A stretch of 64,000 bases of DNA, from assembly GCF_004362865.1 (NCBI RefSeq), contig NZ_SNYI01000001.1:868001-932000 (forward strand), read 5' to 3'. Shown piece after piece: positions 25,527 through 32,533 of the stretch (positions within the stretch are counted from its first letter, which is position 1; each line of letters starts with the position of its first letter). This stretch comes from Zeaxanthinibacter enoshimensis (lineage in GTDB: Bacteria > Bacteroidota > Bacteroidia > Flavobacteriales > Flavobacteriaceae). Made by a program: the position numbers and the translations under genes. The notes below the pieces were generated by a model. It saw only the letters and a program-made list of their open reading frames with translations, did not search any database and was not told where the DNA came from.

Positions 25527-26045
25527 CTTACCGTGCTTGTGTTCTACCTGCCACCTGTGCAGCGCCTTCCAGTCTCCCTGGTAGGCCATTCTTGCCTGCA
25601 TTGGCCAGGAAGAAGGGTCGTGGATCTTATACCGGTCTCCTCCTGAACCAAGGACTTCGTAACACCTGTCTACTGTAACCTCAGAGAGGTCCTTCCAGGT
25701 TTTGATATCAAAATTATGGAAGAGTCCTTCTATCTTGGGGCCTATTCCTTCGACGAGTTTAAGATCGTTTTCTTTGACCCGTTTTCCAAAAACAGCCTTG
25801 GCGGCAGCGGCATCAAAACCGATCTCTTCTGTCGGGGCTTCACTGCCGAGCCTGGCCACCTCCTGGCGACAGGCATCAAGTTCTGACTGGAGGCCCTTGT
25901 TTCTCGTTTCAAGCGATGTATAGACTTCAGGGTCAATACCACTTTTCTTATTCCCTTTGCCCAGGTAGAAACCTACAGCGACGCCCGTGATCCCCACCAG
26001 GACCAGCAGGGCCCAGTGCAGCAAGCCTAAAGATTCAATTTCCAT
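25521..26045 (-). CDS. membrane-anchored helix-hairpin-helix protein
   Basis: A 174-residue protein with an N-terminal transmembrane helix (LLHWALLVLVGITGVAVGFYLG, about 8-29), a short coiled-coil (SLETRNKGLQSELDACRQEVARL) and a C-terminal domain with KLVEGIGPKIEGLFHNF, which is the helix-hairpin-helix seen in the putative flap-endonuclease-like 5' nuclease family. No nuclease catalytic acids can be claimed. The domain may bind nucleic acid near the membrane, but this is only a fold-level inference. It converges on the desaturase with a 6-bp overlap. Confidence 0.7.
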   Translation of the reverse strand: MEIESLGLLHWALLVLVGITGVAVGFYLGKGNKKSGIDPEVYTSLETRNKGLQSELDACRQEVARLGSEAPTEEIGFDAAAAKAVFGKRVKENDLKLVEGIGPKIEGLFHNFDIKTWKDLSEVTVDRCYEVLGSGGDRYKIHDPSSWPMQARMAYQGDWKALHRWQVEHKHGKL

Positions 26046-26145
26046 AATCGGTTGGTTTTGTGTTTGTTCTACAATGTATTAAAAATAAATAATACATGTA
26101 AGGACAGAAGGTTATACCGGTTGCCGGCACTACGTGCAGGGCATT

Positions 26146-26176
26146 AAAAAACCCCGGCGGATGCCAGGGTTTAAAT
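26146..26176 (-). terminator. intrinsic terminator after the ALDH7 gene
   Basis: An imperfect stem (AAACCC C GGC / GCC A GGGTTT around a GGAT loop) followed on the minus strand by a run of T lies 20 bp after the ALDH stop codon. It fits an intrinsic terminator for the minus-strand gene. Confidence 0.75.
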
Positions 26177-26197
26177 TTAATAGGAACGAACTTTTAA

Positions 26198-27751
26198 TTA
26201 CAGCTCAAATTTGATTCCCTGTGCCAGGGGTAGTTCTGTGGTGTAATTAATGGTATTTGTCTGCCGCCTCATGTAAATTTTCCAGGCATCAGAACCGGAT
26301 TCTCTTCCTCCGCCGGTTTCTTTTTCACCACCGAATGCGCCTCCGATCTCTGCCCCGGAAGTTCCGATATTCACATTGGCAATACCACAGTCGCTTCCTG
26401 CCACCGATAGGAAAGCCTCGGCCTCCCTGAGGTTATTGGTCATAATGGCCGAAGACAGGCCTTGAACAACCCCGTTCTGCATTGCGATTGCGTTCTCAAC
26501 ATTCCCGGAATATTTCATCAGGTAAAGGATAGGAGCAAAGGTCTCTTCCTGTACGATCTCAAAATCGTTTTTAGCTTCGGCGATTGCGGGCTTTACATAG
26601 CATCCGCTTTCATAACCTTCTCCGGAAAGCACTCCGCCTTCCACAATGATCTTCCCGCCTTCTTTCTCCACTTTTTCCAGCGCTGCCTGGTACTTGGATA
26701 CGGCATCTTTATCGATAAGCGGTCCTACGTGGTTGTTCTCATCCAGCGGGTTCCCGATCCTCAGTTGCTTATAGGCGTCTACTACAGCCTGCTTCACCTT
26801 GTCATAAACAGAATCGTGTACGATCAGTCTCCTGGTAGACGTACAACGCTGCCCCGCGGTTCCGACCGCCCCGAATACCGCACCAATTACGGTCATTTTA
26901 ATATCTGCATCCGGAGTGACAATAATAGCGTTATTTCCACCCAGCTCTAAAAGAGACTTACCAAGCCTGGCCGCCACAGCCTGGGCTACGATCTTACCCA
27001 TCCGGATAGAACCTGTAGCAGAAACCAGGGGGATTCTTTTATCATGGGTCATGAATTCACCTACTTTATAATCCCCGTTGATGAGACAGGAGATGCCTTC
27101 CGGTAATCCGTTTTCTTTAAAAACTTCGGCCACAATATTCTGGCAGGCAATCCCGCATAATGGAGTCTTTTCGGAAGGTTTCCAAACACAGACATCGCCG
27201 CAAACCCACGCCAGGGCCGTGTTCCAGGACCAGACTGCTACCGGGAAATTAAATGCAGAAATAACCCCGACAATGCCCAACGGGTGATACTGCTCGTACA
27301 TACGGTGCCCCGGTCTTTCAGAATGCATGGTAAGCCCGTGCAGTTGACGTGATAGCCCGACGGCGAAATCACAGATATCGATCATTTCCTGGACCTCTCC
27401 AAGACCTTCCTGGTATGATTTACCCATTTCGTAAGAGACCAGTTTCCCCAGGGGCTCTTTCAGTTCCCTGAGTCTTTCTGCGATCTGACGCACAATTTCG
27501 CCACGAAGAGGAGCAGGCTTTTTCCTCCAGCTCTGGAAAGCTTCGGAAGCTGTCTGTACAACCTTTTCATAATCTTCTTTTGTAGTCGATTTGACTTTCG
27601 CGATCAAGGCGCCGTCAACCGGGGAATAAGAAGAGATGAGTTCCCCGGAGGAAAAGTTTTCTGAACCGGTAGAACTCCCTTCGTTAATTTCGAGAATGCC
27701 CAGTTTTTCCAGGGCAGATTGTATTCCTGTTGCTTCTGCTATTTGTGACAT
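26198..27751 (-). CDS. aldehyde dehydrogenase, ALDH7 (antiquitin-like)
   Basis: A 517-residue NAD(P)-dependent aldehyde dehydrogenase. Catalytic Cys303 (GTAGQRCTSTRR), general base Glu269 (LLELGGNN) and oxyanion Asn168 (AFNFPVAVW) are present. The segments GGNNAIIVTPDADIKM and NIGTSGAEIGGAFGGEKETGGGRESGSD mark the antiquitin family, whose best known role is oxidising alpha-aminoadipate semialdehyde in lysine or pipecolate breakdown. It lies 144 bp downstream of the 3-hydroxyanthranilate dioxygenase gene, with its own promoter and a perfect palindrome overlapping it, so it is likely separately controlled. Other semialdehyde substrates remain possible. Confidence 0.9.
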   Translation of the reverse strand: MSQIAEATGIQSALEKLGILEINEGSSTGSENFSSGELISSYSPVDGALIAKVKSTTKEDYEKVVQTASEAFQSWRKKPAPLRGEIVRQIAERLRELKEPLGKLVSYEMGKSYQEGLGEVQEMIDICDFAVGLSRQLHGLTMHSERPGHRMYEQYHPLGIVGVISAFNFPVAVWSWNTALAWVCGDVCVWKPSEKTPLCGIACQNIVAEVFKENGLPEGISCLINGDYKVGEFMTHDKRIPLVSATGSIRMGKIVAQAVAARLGKSLLELGGNNAIIVTPDADIKMTVIGAVFGAVGTAGQRCTSTRRLIVHDSVYDKVKQAVVDAYKQLRIGNPLDENNHVGPLIDKDAVSKYQAALEKVEKEGGKIIVEGGVLSGEGYESGCYVKPAIAEAKNDFEIVQEETFAPILYLMKYSGNVENAIAMQNGVVQGLSSAIMTNNLREAEAFLSVAGSDCGIANVNIGTSGAEIGGAFGGEKETGGGRESGSDAWKIYMRRQTNTINYTTELPLAQGIKFEL

Positions 27752-27771
27752 TTTGTAACTTTTTTAGAATA

Positions 27772-27790
27772 TTTGTGAGATTCTCACAAA
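27772..27790. promoter_or_regulatory. perfect 19-bp palindrome, likely repressor operator for the ALDH7 gene
   Basis: TTTGTGAGA-T-TCTCACAAA, a 9-1-9 perfect inverted repeat, lies 20 bp upstream of the ALDH ATG and shares its TTTG end with the -7 box at 27787-27794 (minus strand). A protein bound here would cover the transcription start. A further half-site TTTGTGA recurs at 27742-27748 within the first codons. The sequence could also fold as an mRNA hairpin, but the overlap with the promoter favours an operator. Confidence 0.65.
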
Positions 27791-27794
27791 GCTA
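27787..27794 (-). promoter_or_regulatory. -7 box (TAnnTTTG) for the ALDH7 gene
   Basis: The minus strand reads TAGCTTTG, an exact match to the Bacteroidetes -7 consensus, 35 bp before the ATG. Its last four bases are part of the palindromic operator. No TTG was seen at the -33 position. Confidence 0.5.
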
Positions 27795-27895
27795 CAAAAC
27801 TTAAGGTGTTTATAAAGAAGTGGACCCTAGAACTTTGAAGTGTTTTTTTAAGGTTTGATACAGAGGGTAATAGCCATCGCGCCCCGGCCTGCCGG

Positions 27896-28435
27896 CTATT
27901 TTTCCGCCAGAAAACGTTCGTCCGCTTCCATTACGGTTCCGCAATTATCACAAGTGCGCAATTCCCGAGAGCTATAGAAATGCTCAAAATGCCTCAGGAA
28001 GTCCTTCTCAATATCTTCCAGGGAAAAATAAGCTTCGTATAGTTTATGGTTGCAGTTATCACAAAACCACATTAACCCGTCATCCACTTGCATGCCTGCT
28101 CGCTTCCGCTCCACGACAAGACCGATAGATCCTTCATGGCGCACCGGTGAATGGGGTATTTTGCCCGGATGCAGGTAGATATCCCCCGGGCCAAGTTTCA
28201 TGGTTTTTTTCTTTCCGTCAACCTGGACGTGAATTTCAATGGTTCCCTCCAGTTGGTAGAAAAGCTCCTCGGTCTCGTTATAATGGTAGTCTTTCCGGGC
28301 ATTAGGACCAGCAACGATCATCACGATATAGTCACCGGCATCCTTGTACAGGTTCCTGTTGCCGACAGGTGGCTTCAGGCTTTCGCGGTTTTCCTCTATC
28401 CACTCTCCGAGATTAAAAGGGGGGGTAATACTCAT
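27896..28435 (-). CDS. nbaC: 3-hydroxyanthranilate 3,4-dioxygenase
   Basis: A 179-residue cupin dioxygenase with the iron ligands H51, E57 and H95 and active-site Arg47, Arg99 and Glu109. A second rubredoxin-like iron site is complete (C125, C128, C162, C165), as in the Cupriavidus enzyme. It opens the ring of 3-hydroxyanthranilate with O2 to give 2-amino-3-carboxymuconate semialdehyde, a step of the kynurenine route of tryptophan breakdown or quinolinate/NAD formation. Other kynurenine genes are not in this window. The ALDH downstream is of the ALDH7 type, not the AMS-dehydrogenase type usually paired with this enzyme. Confidence 0.94.
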   Translation of the reverse strand: MSITPPFNLGEWIEENRESLKPPVGNRNLYKDAGDYIVMIVAGPNARKDYHYNETEELFYQLEGTIEIHVQVDGKKKTMKLGPGDIYLHPGKIPHSPVRHEGSIGLVVERKRAGMQVDDGLMWFCDNCNHKLYEAYFSLEDIEKDFLRHFEHFYSSRELRTCDNCGTVMEADERFLAEK

Positions 28436-28547
28436 TTCTATCTGTTTTGAAACTGCCGGTAGTTCCCGGTTCAGCCCAGGGAATTACCATCCCGCCTAAG
28501 AGGGATACAGCATTTAAAAATAAGCATTCCTTACTTTATACGGGCTA

Positions 28548-29060
28548 TTAACGATAGAAGAGTTGGGTGAAATAGAACTTGCCATTCTTGTCTACCTTCA
28601 CACTGATTGCAGTGTGGGTGTAATTCCCTTCTATGGACCTGCGGTGATCCGGGCTGCCCAACCAGTGTTCAAAAGCTTCCTGGGCGGTGTCATAGTGGCG
28701 AGCCACATTTTCGGCAACCTGTTTTACTTTTACCTTGGTAGAAATCTTATAGGCCCTTTCCTGGAATTTATCATGGCTCAGTTTTCCTTTACTGATCATA
28801 TAATCTGTATGCTTGTTGGCCTCTTCGTAGGCAGCAGGACTAAAACTAAGCGTATTGGAGTTCATAGCTAACCTATGCTCATTGGTGAGTTCCAGTATTG
28901 CTTTTTCAATATCAACCTGGTTATCGGCTCCGGCCTCTGCCTCGATAGAACCTATTTCATATGCACTATCGTCCTGGAAGTTGATAACAGTCTCTTTACT
29001 ACAAGAGGTATTCAGTAGAACCGTAAAAGCTATCGCGAGTGGAAGTAGATATTTTTTCAT
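28548..29060 (-). CDS. CAP (SCP/PR-1) domain lipoprotein
   Basis: A 170-residue protein with a signal peptide ending near a Cys (LLNTSC, Cys20) that is a plausible though weak lipobox, then a CAP domain at about 50-170: LELTNEHRLAMN, AAYEEANKHTDYMISKG, VAENVARHYDTAQEAFEHWLGSPDHRRSIEGNYTHTAISV. The conserved His and Glu of the CAP cavity are present. Such proteins are secreted or surface anchored; roles in bacteria are poorly known. A -7 box lies 74 bp upstream. Confidence 0.85.
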   Translation of the reverse strand: MKKYLLPLAIAFTVLLNTSCSKETVINFQDDSAYEIGSIEAEAGADNQVDIEKAILELTNEHRLAMNSNTLSFSPAAYEEANKHTDYMISKGKLSHDKFQERAYKISTKVKVKQVAENVARHYDTAQEAFEHWLGSPDHRRSIEGNYTHTAISVKVDKNGKFYFTQLFYR

Positions 29061-29133
29061 GGGGAAAACTTTTGGTTAACGTTCTTTTTAATTTGGGGGA
29101 ATCACGAACATTATTGTCTGCTGATTCTGTAAC

Positions 29134-29141
29134 CAAAACTA
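29134..29141 (-). promoter_or_regulatory. -7 box (TAnnTTTG) for the CAP lipoprotein gene
   Basis: The minus strand reads TAGTTTTG, an exact consensus match 74 bp before the start codon. The 29061-29309 intergenic region holds nothing else I could identify. Confidence 0.45.
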
Positions 29142-29309
29142 GGCGCGGGCAGCCTGATGTAAGAAAAGGAGGTATTTTTTTCGATTAGCGACCCAATTTG
29201 ACCGAGGTATTGCATCTTGTGTGCCGTACATCTATATTTTATGCACCTTTCCCGATGAACGGTTATGGGATAAAAAGCACTTAAAATCGGTGAAATGCGT
29301 TTACTTTTC

Positions 29310-29831
29310 CTACAAGAACTGTAACTCTTTCTCTGTTTCCGGTTCCGTGATCTCAGGGATCACTTTCTCGAATACAAGGGCGCCGATGTCGCGAAGTGGT
29401 GCGTATAGGACCGAAGTTGAGGGCTCAGTACCCTGGTAGAATTTGATAGAAGTATTGGCTCTTTCCAGGAAAAGTAACAGGGTGCCCAGCATCACGGCAA
29501 TTTTAAGGGTGCCAAAAACAGCTCCCGCCAATTTATTCAACCAACCCATTAAGGCGAAATCCACAATTTTGGTCAGCAGCCTGGCAAGCAGGTTTACAAC
29601 CAGGACGATAAGGATAAACGTTATGATGAAGGCGATGAGGTTCATATACTGCTGATCCCAGGACATATGTTCTTCCAGGTATTGCCCGGTGATGTAAGAG
29701 AAGCGGATAGCACCATAGAGCCCTGCGATCAGGGCAACCAAAGTGGCCACCTCAATGATCAGCCCGTTCCTGAGGCCTTTATAAAGCCCCCAGAGCAGTA
29801 GTAATCCCAATACGATATCAAGAAATGACAT
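29310..29831 (-). CDS. CvpA family membrane protein
   Basis: A 173-residue inner-membrane protein with four hydrophobic segments (about 1-25, 30-50, 65-90, 105-125) and the CvpA/colicin V production pattern: LDIVLGLLLLWGLYKGLRNGLI at the N-terminus and LLARLLTKIVDFALMGWLNKLAGAVFG in the middle. CvpA affects membrane-related stress traits in proteobacteria; in Bacteroidetes the role is unknown. A -7 box lies 13 bp upstream of the ATG, within a divergent promoter cluster. Confidence 0.85.
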   Translation of the reverse strand: MSFLDIVLGLLLLWGLYKGLRNGLIIEVATLVALIAGLYGAIRFSYITGQYLEEHMSWDQQYMNLIAFIITFILIVLVVNLLARLLTKIVDFALMGWLNKLAGAVFGTLKIAVMLGTLLLFLERANTSIKFYQGTEPSTSVLYAPLRDIGALVFEKVIPEITEPETEKELQFL

Positions 29832-29844
29832 GCCGGTGTTTGCG

Positions 29845-29852
29845 CAAATATA
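29845..29852 (-). promoter_or_regulatory. -7 box (TAnnTTTG) for cvpA-like gene
   Basis: The minus strand reads TATATTTG, an exact match, 14 bp before the ATG at 29831, implying a very short leader. Confidence 0.5.
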
Positions 29853-29857
29853 GTACT

Positions 29858-29873
29858 TAGATTTGTACCTTTG
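29858..29873 (+). promoter_or_regulatory. two adjacent -7 boxes for the gene at 29938
   Basis: The plus strand has TAGATTTG (29858-29865) directly followed by TACCTTTG (29866-29873), both exact TAnnTTTG matches. A TTG at 29840-29842 lies 23 bp before the second box, within the reported spacing range. They face away from the cvpA-like gene's own box, so this is a compact divergent promoter. Confidence 0.55.
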
Positions 29874-29937
29874 GGCCCGTTAACAATACAGTATGCTAAC
29901 CCTTTCGGGGAAGGTGCTTTAAATAAGATCACGGATA

Positions 29938-30294
29938 ATGGTAAGAGATCAACAACTGAAGGAGCGCTGGGAGTTACTGGTCGAAAAACTTTCTGCACAG
30001 TTCTCTGACGGGGATCCCCTGGAGCTGGATGCGATCATTTATCTAGTAGGAGTCCAGGAATTAGGACAGATTCACCGGAAGTTTAAGAAGGACGAGAAGA
30101 TCAACCTGATGCATATAGCTATATGCAGGTTGCTGGAGCCCTATGGGTATTACGAGTTTGATTTTTACGATGATGAAGGATGGCCGCACTACAAGGTAAA
30201 GGAAATGCTGCCGGTACTTAAATCTGGGGAGCAGTCTGTCCTGATGAAAGAAGCCATTGTTCAATACTTCGTTGAAAAAGAATATATACAGTAA
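29938..30294 (+). CDS. conserved hypothetical protein, acidic and helical
   Basis: A 118-residue soluble protein with no signal peptide. It is mostly helical and acidic, with LIYLVGVQELG-type pattern (IIYLVGVQELGQIHRKFKKDEKINLMHIAICRL), then EPYGYYEFDFYDDEGWPHYK and a terminal helix. It looks like a family confined to Bacteroidetes, but I do not recognise a function. It has its own promoter pair and stands between cvpA-like (divergent) and gpsA (convergent). Confidence 0.65.
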   Translation: MVRDQQLKERWELLVEKLSAQFSDGDPLELDAIIYLVGVQELGQIHRKFKKDEKINLMHIAICRLLEPYGYYEFDFYDDEGWPHYKVKEMLPVLKSGEQSVLMKEAIVQYFVEKEYIQ

Positions 30295-30327
30295 TGTGTC
30301 CCGGTAATTTAATCCGGGTGGTCGGGG

Positions 30328-31329
30328 TTAGTCCAGTTTTTCAGTCAGCTTCTGGAACACTTTCTTTGCATTGCCTCCTTCGTAAAGTACCTCGTATACA
30401 GCATCAATGATCGGGGTCTTGACCCGCTTCTTCATATCTGCTTTCAGTTTTTTAACTCCCTTGGTGGCATAATATCCTTCGGCTACCATTTTCATTTCCA
30501 TCATGGCACTCTTCACCGTGTAGCCTTTGCCCAGCATATTCCCGAACATGCGATTCCGGCTGAAGGTTGAATACCCGGTTACCAGGAGGTCTCCCAGGTA
30601 AGCTGAATCATTTATGTTCCTGTCTATCTTGTAGATCCGCTTGGTGAACCGCTTCATCTCGCGGATGGCATTACTCATCAGTACGCTCTGGAAGTTGTCG
30701 CCATACCCCAGGCCATGGGCGATCCCGGCAGCGATCGCATATATGTTCTTAAGCATCGCCGCGTATTCGGTTCCCAGGATATCTTTAGATACTTTGGTCC
30801 TGATATAATCGCTTTGTAAGCGTTTAGCCATATACTTGGCTTTTTCTTCGTCTGCACAAGCAATAGTGAGATAGGATAAACGCTCAAGGGCCACTTCTTC
30901 CGCATGGCAGGGCCCGGTGATCACCCCTATATTCCGGAAGGGGATATCATAGGTCTCGTGAATATGCTCCCCGACAATTTTCCCGGTTTCCGGAACTATC
31001 CCTTTAATGGCCGAGAAGATGATCTTATCCTTCATGGAAACGGTTAGTTGCTCCAGCTCTGAAACAAGGAAGGCCGACGGAATAGCAAAGATCACGATAT
31101 CAGCTGCTGCAACGGCTTCATTCATGTCGCTGGTCAGGACCAGTTGTTCTGTATGAAATTCAACAGAGCTGAGGTAATTGGGATTGTGTTTGTTTTTCCT
31201 GATATAGGCTACAGTTTCCGGACTTCTTACGTACCAGTAGATCTTATCCAGGTTTTCCGAAAGCATTTTAACGATAGCGGTGGCCCAGCTGCCACCACCA
31301 ATCACCGCAAAATTCAAATTCTTATCCAT
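30328..31329 (-). CDS. gpsA: NAD(P)H-dependent glycerol-3-phosphate dehydrogenase
   Basis: A 333-residue enzyme of standard length. The dinucleotide-binding start VIGGGSWATAIVKML, the SAIKGIVPETGKIVGEHI segment, ITGPCHAEEVA and the catalytic-lysine region EYAAMLKNIYAIAAGIAHGLGYGDNFQ are all present. It reduces dihydroxyacetone phosphate to sn-glycerol 3-phosphate, the backbone of phospholipids. A -7 box lies 32 bp upstream. The last 30 bp face the end of the hypothetical gene at 29938. Confidence 0.95.
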   Translation of the reverse strand: MDKNLNFAVIGGGSWATAIVKMLSENLDKIYWYVRSPETVAYIRKNKHNPNYLSSVEFHTEQLVLTSDMNEAVAAADIVIFAIPSAFLVSELEQLTVSMKDKIIFSAIKGIVPETGKIVGEHIHETYDIPFRNIGVITGPCHAEEVALERLSYLTIACADEEKAKYMAKRLQSDYIRTKVSKDILGTEYAAMLKNIYAIAAGIAHGLGYGDNFQSVLMSNAIREMKRFTKRIYKIDRNINDSAYLGDLLVTGYSTFSRNRMFGNMLGKGYTVKSAMMEMKMVAEGYYATKGVKKLKADMKKRVKTPIIDAVYEVLYEGGNAKKVFQKLTEKLD

Positions 31330-31360
31330 AGAGCAGTATCTGTGTATACAGGATGAGCGG

Positions 31361-31368
31361 CAAAAGTA
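31361..31368 (-). promoter_or_regulatory. -7 box (TAnnTTTG) for gpsA
   Basis: The minus strand reads TACTTTTG, an exact consensus match, 31 bp before the gpsA ATG. Confidence 0.5.
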
Positions 31369-31458
31369 CTTAAAATAGTGCGAAAACCTTATAGTTCATG
31401 CCGGTGCAAACAATGAGTTTGGCACGAAGCTTGTTTCTGTGCTTGTAAATTAAAGAGT

Positions 31459-32388
31459 ATGAGAACGATACAACTACTTGCAGTGATACTCCTGGTCGGT
31501 TTTACTACTTCCTGTACCCGGGAAGTGTTGGTACAGGACAATTATATTGAGGCTTCTGCCCTAAATACCCGGCAGGTGCTGGAGTCCTATGACCTTTGGT
31601 ACGTGGATATCACCGCCACCCAGGGCAACGGATCTGTTCCATTCCTGGACAGGGCCTTTACGGTGACTTTTGACAGGGGAGTGCTCATGGCCAACAATAA
31701 CCTGGTCGGGATCGGAAAGACAGGGGGAGGTCTTGGGATAGACGTGGGGAATTATGCTACCCTCAGGGGCATTGTAGAGATCGCTCACGATGTGGACGGG
31801 AGCTGGTTACTGGAGGTGTTTGCCGTAAACGGTAATACCATAGAGCTGTACAGCGCAGCCACCGACACCTCGTACTTCCTGAAAGGATACCAGCGGGCGG
31901 CCTTTGATTATGACGGCCTGTTTCTTGACAATATCCGGTATTTTTTACAGGAATACGATGCTTGGGAAAAAGTATATACAAGCCAGCAGGGTGCATTTAA
32001 CGAATTTGATGAGGAAAATTACCTGCAATTCCTCTCGGGCGGGCAAGGTGATTTTTTCAGGTCTTCAGTCGATGGCCCAGGTCTTGAACCGGGAGAAATA
32101 ATCTGGGATTATGAAGGAGATTACGGGGTGTTCAATATACCCGGAGATCCCGGGCTCAAAACCCTAACCCTGGATTATGATTATATGGGAGAAGACTATT
32201 TTGAACTGTACGTCATTAACGACCAGACCATAGAGTTGTATCATCCGGAAAGTGGCACGGTTTATGAGTTCAGGGGAAGAGGTTTCGTGCAGTACCTGAA
32301 AAGCACATCCCCGGATCCGGGTAAAAAACGCAGCAGGGAGAAATTGCCGGAGATGAAAGTAGAACGCAAAAGACCTGTAAAAGAATAG
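31459..32388 (+). CDS. lipoprotein with two tandem lipocalin-like repeats
   Basis: A 309-residue exported protein with a signal peptide and probable lipidated Cys19 (FTTSC). The mature part consists of two homologous units: about 40-144 (LESYDLWYVDI to ELYSAATDTSYFLKGY) and about 162-276 (LQEYDAWEKVY to ELYHPESGTVYEFRGRG). Each begins with an aromatic helix or strand and ends with an IELY...Y.F.G motif, suggesting a duplicated beta-barrel unit. A basic tail (KKRSREKLPEMKVERKR) ends the protein. Related flavobacterial proteins are sometimes labelled as nicotinate adenylyltransferase, which this sequence does not support. A terminator follows. Confidence 0.75.
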   Translation: MRTIQLLAVILLVGFTTSCTREVLVQDNYIEASALNTRQVLESYDLWYVDITATQGNGSVPFLDRAFTVTFDRGVLMANNNLVGIGKTGGGLGIDVGNYATLRGIVEIAHDVDGSWLLEVFAVNGNTIELYSAATDTSYFLKGYQRAAFDYDGLFLDNIRYFLQEYDAWEKVYTSQQGAFNEFDEENYLQFLSGGQGDFFRSSVDGPGLEPGEIIWDYEGDYGVFNIPGDPGLKTLTLDYDYMGEDYFELYVINDQTIELYHPESGTVYEFRGRGFVQYLKSTSPDPGKKRSREKLPEMKVERKRPVKE

Positions 32389-32395
32389 TATAAAA

Positions 32396-32431
32396 GTTTG
32401 TTTTGTTTGTTTAGTTGGTTAGTTAGTTAGG
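32396..32431. repeat. short low-complexity GTTT/GTTA tract
   Basis: Between the lipoprotein stop and its terminator the sequence reads as imperfect repeats of TTTG and then GTTA/GTTAG. It is a simple-sequence tract of about 36 bp with no coding potential. Confidence 0.5.
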
Positions 32432-32432
32432 G

Positions 32433-32468
32433 ATCGCCCCGGCCGTTTTGGTCGGGGTGATTCTTTTT
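32433..32468 (+). terminator. intrinsic terminator after the tandem-repeat lipoprotein gene
   Basis: A 12-bp stem with three G-T pairs (ATCGCCCCGGCC / GGTCGGGGTGAT, loop GTTTT) is followed by TTCTTTTTAT on the plus strand. Clear intrinsic terminator for the gene ending at 32388. Confidence 0.85.
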
Positions 32469-32533
32469 ATACATGGCAGGGGCGAGGGTAAAAAATTTGT
32501 ATCTTAAATGTCCTATCCGCATACATTTACCTA

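Noticed and set aside
32396-32431. GTTT/GTTA tandem tract considered as CRISPR or phage attachment site
   Set aside because: Units are 3-5 bp, unspaced and imperfect; no spacer-repeat structure, integrase or tRNA nearby.
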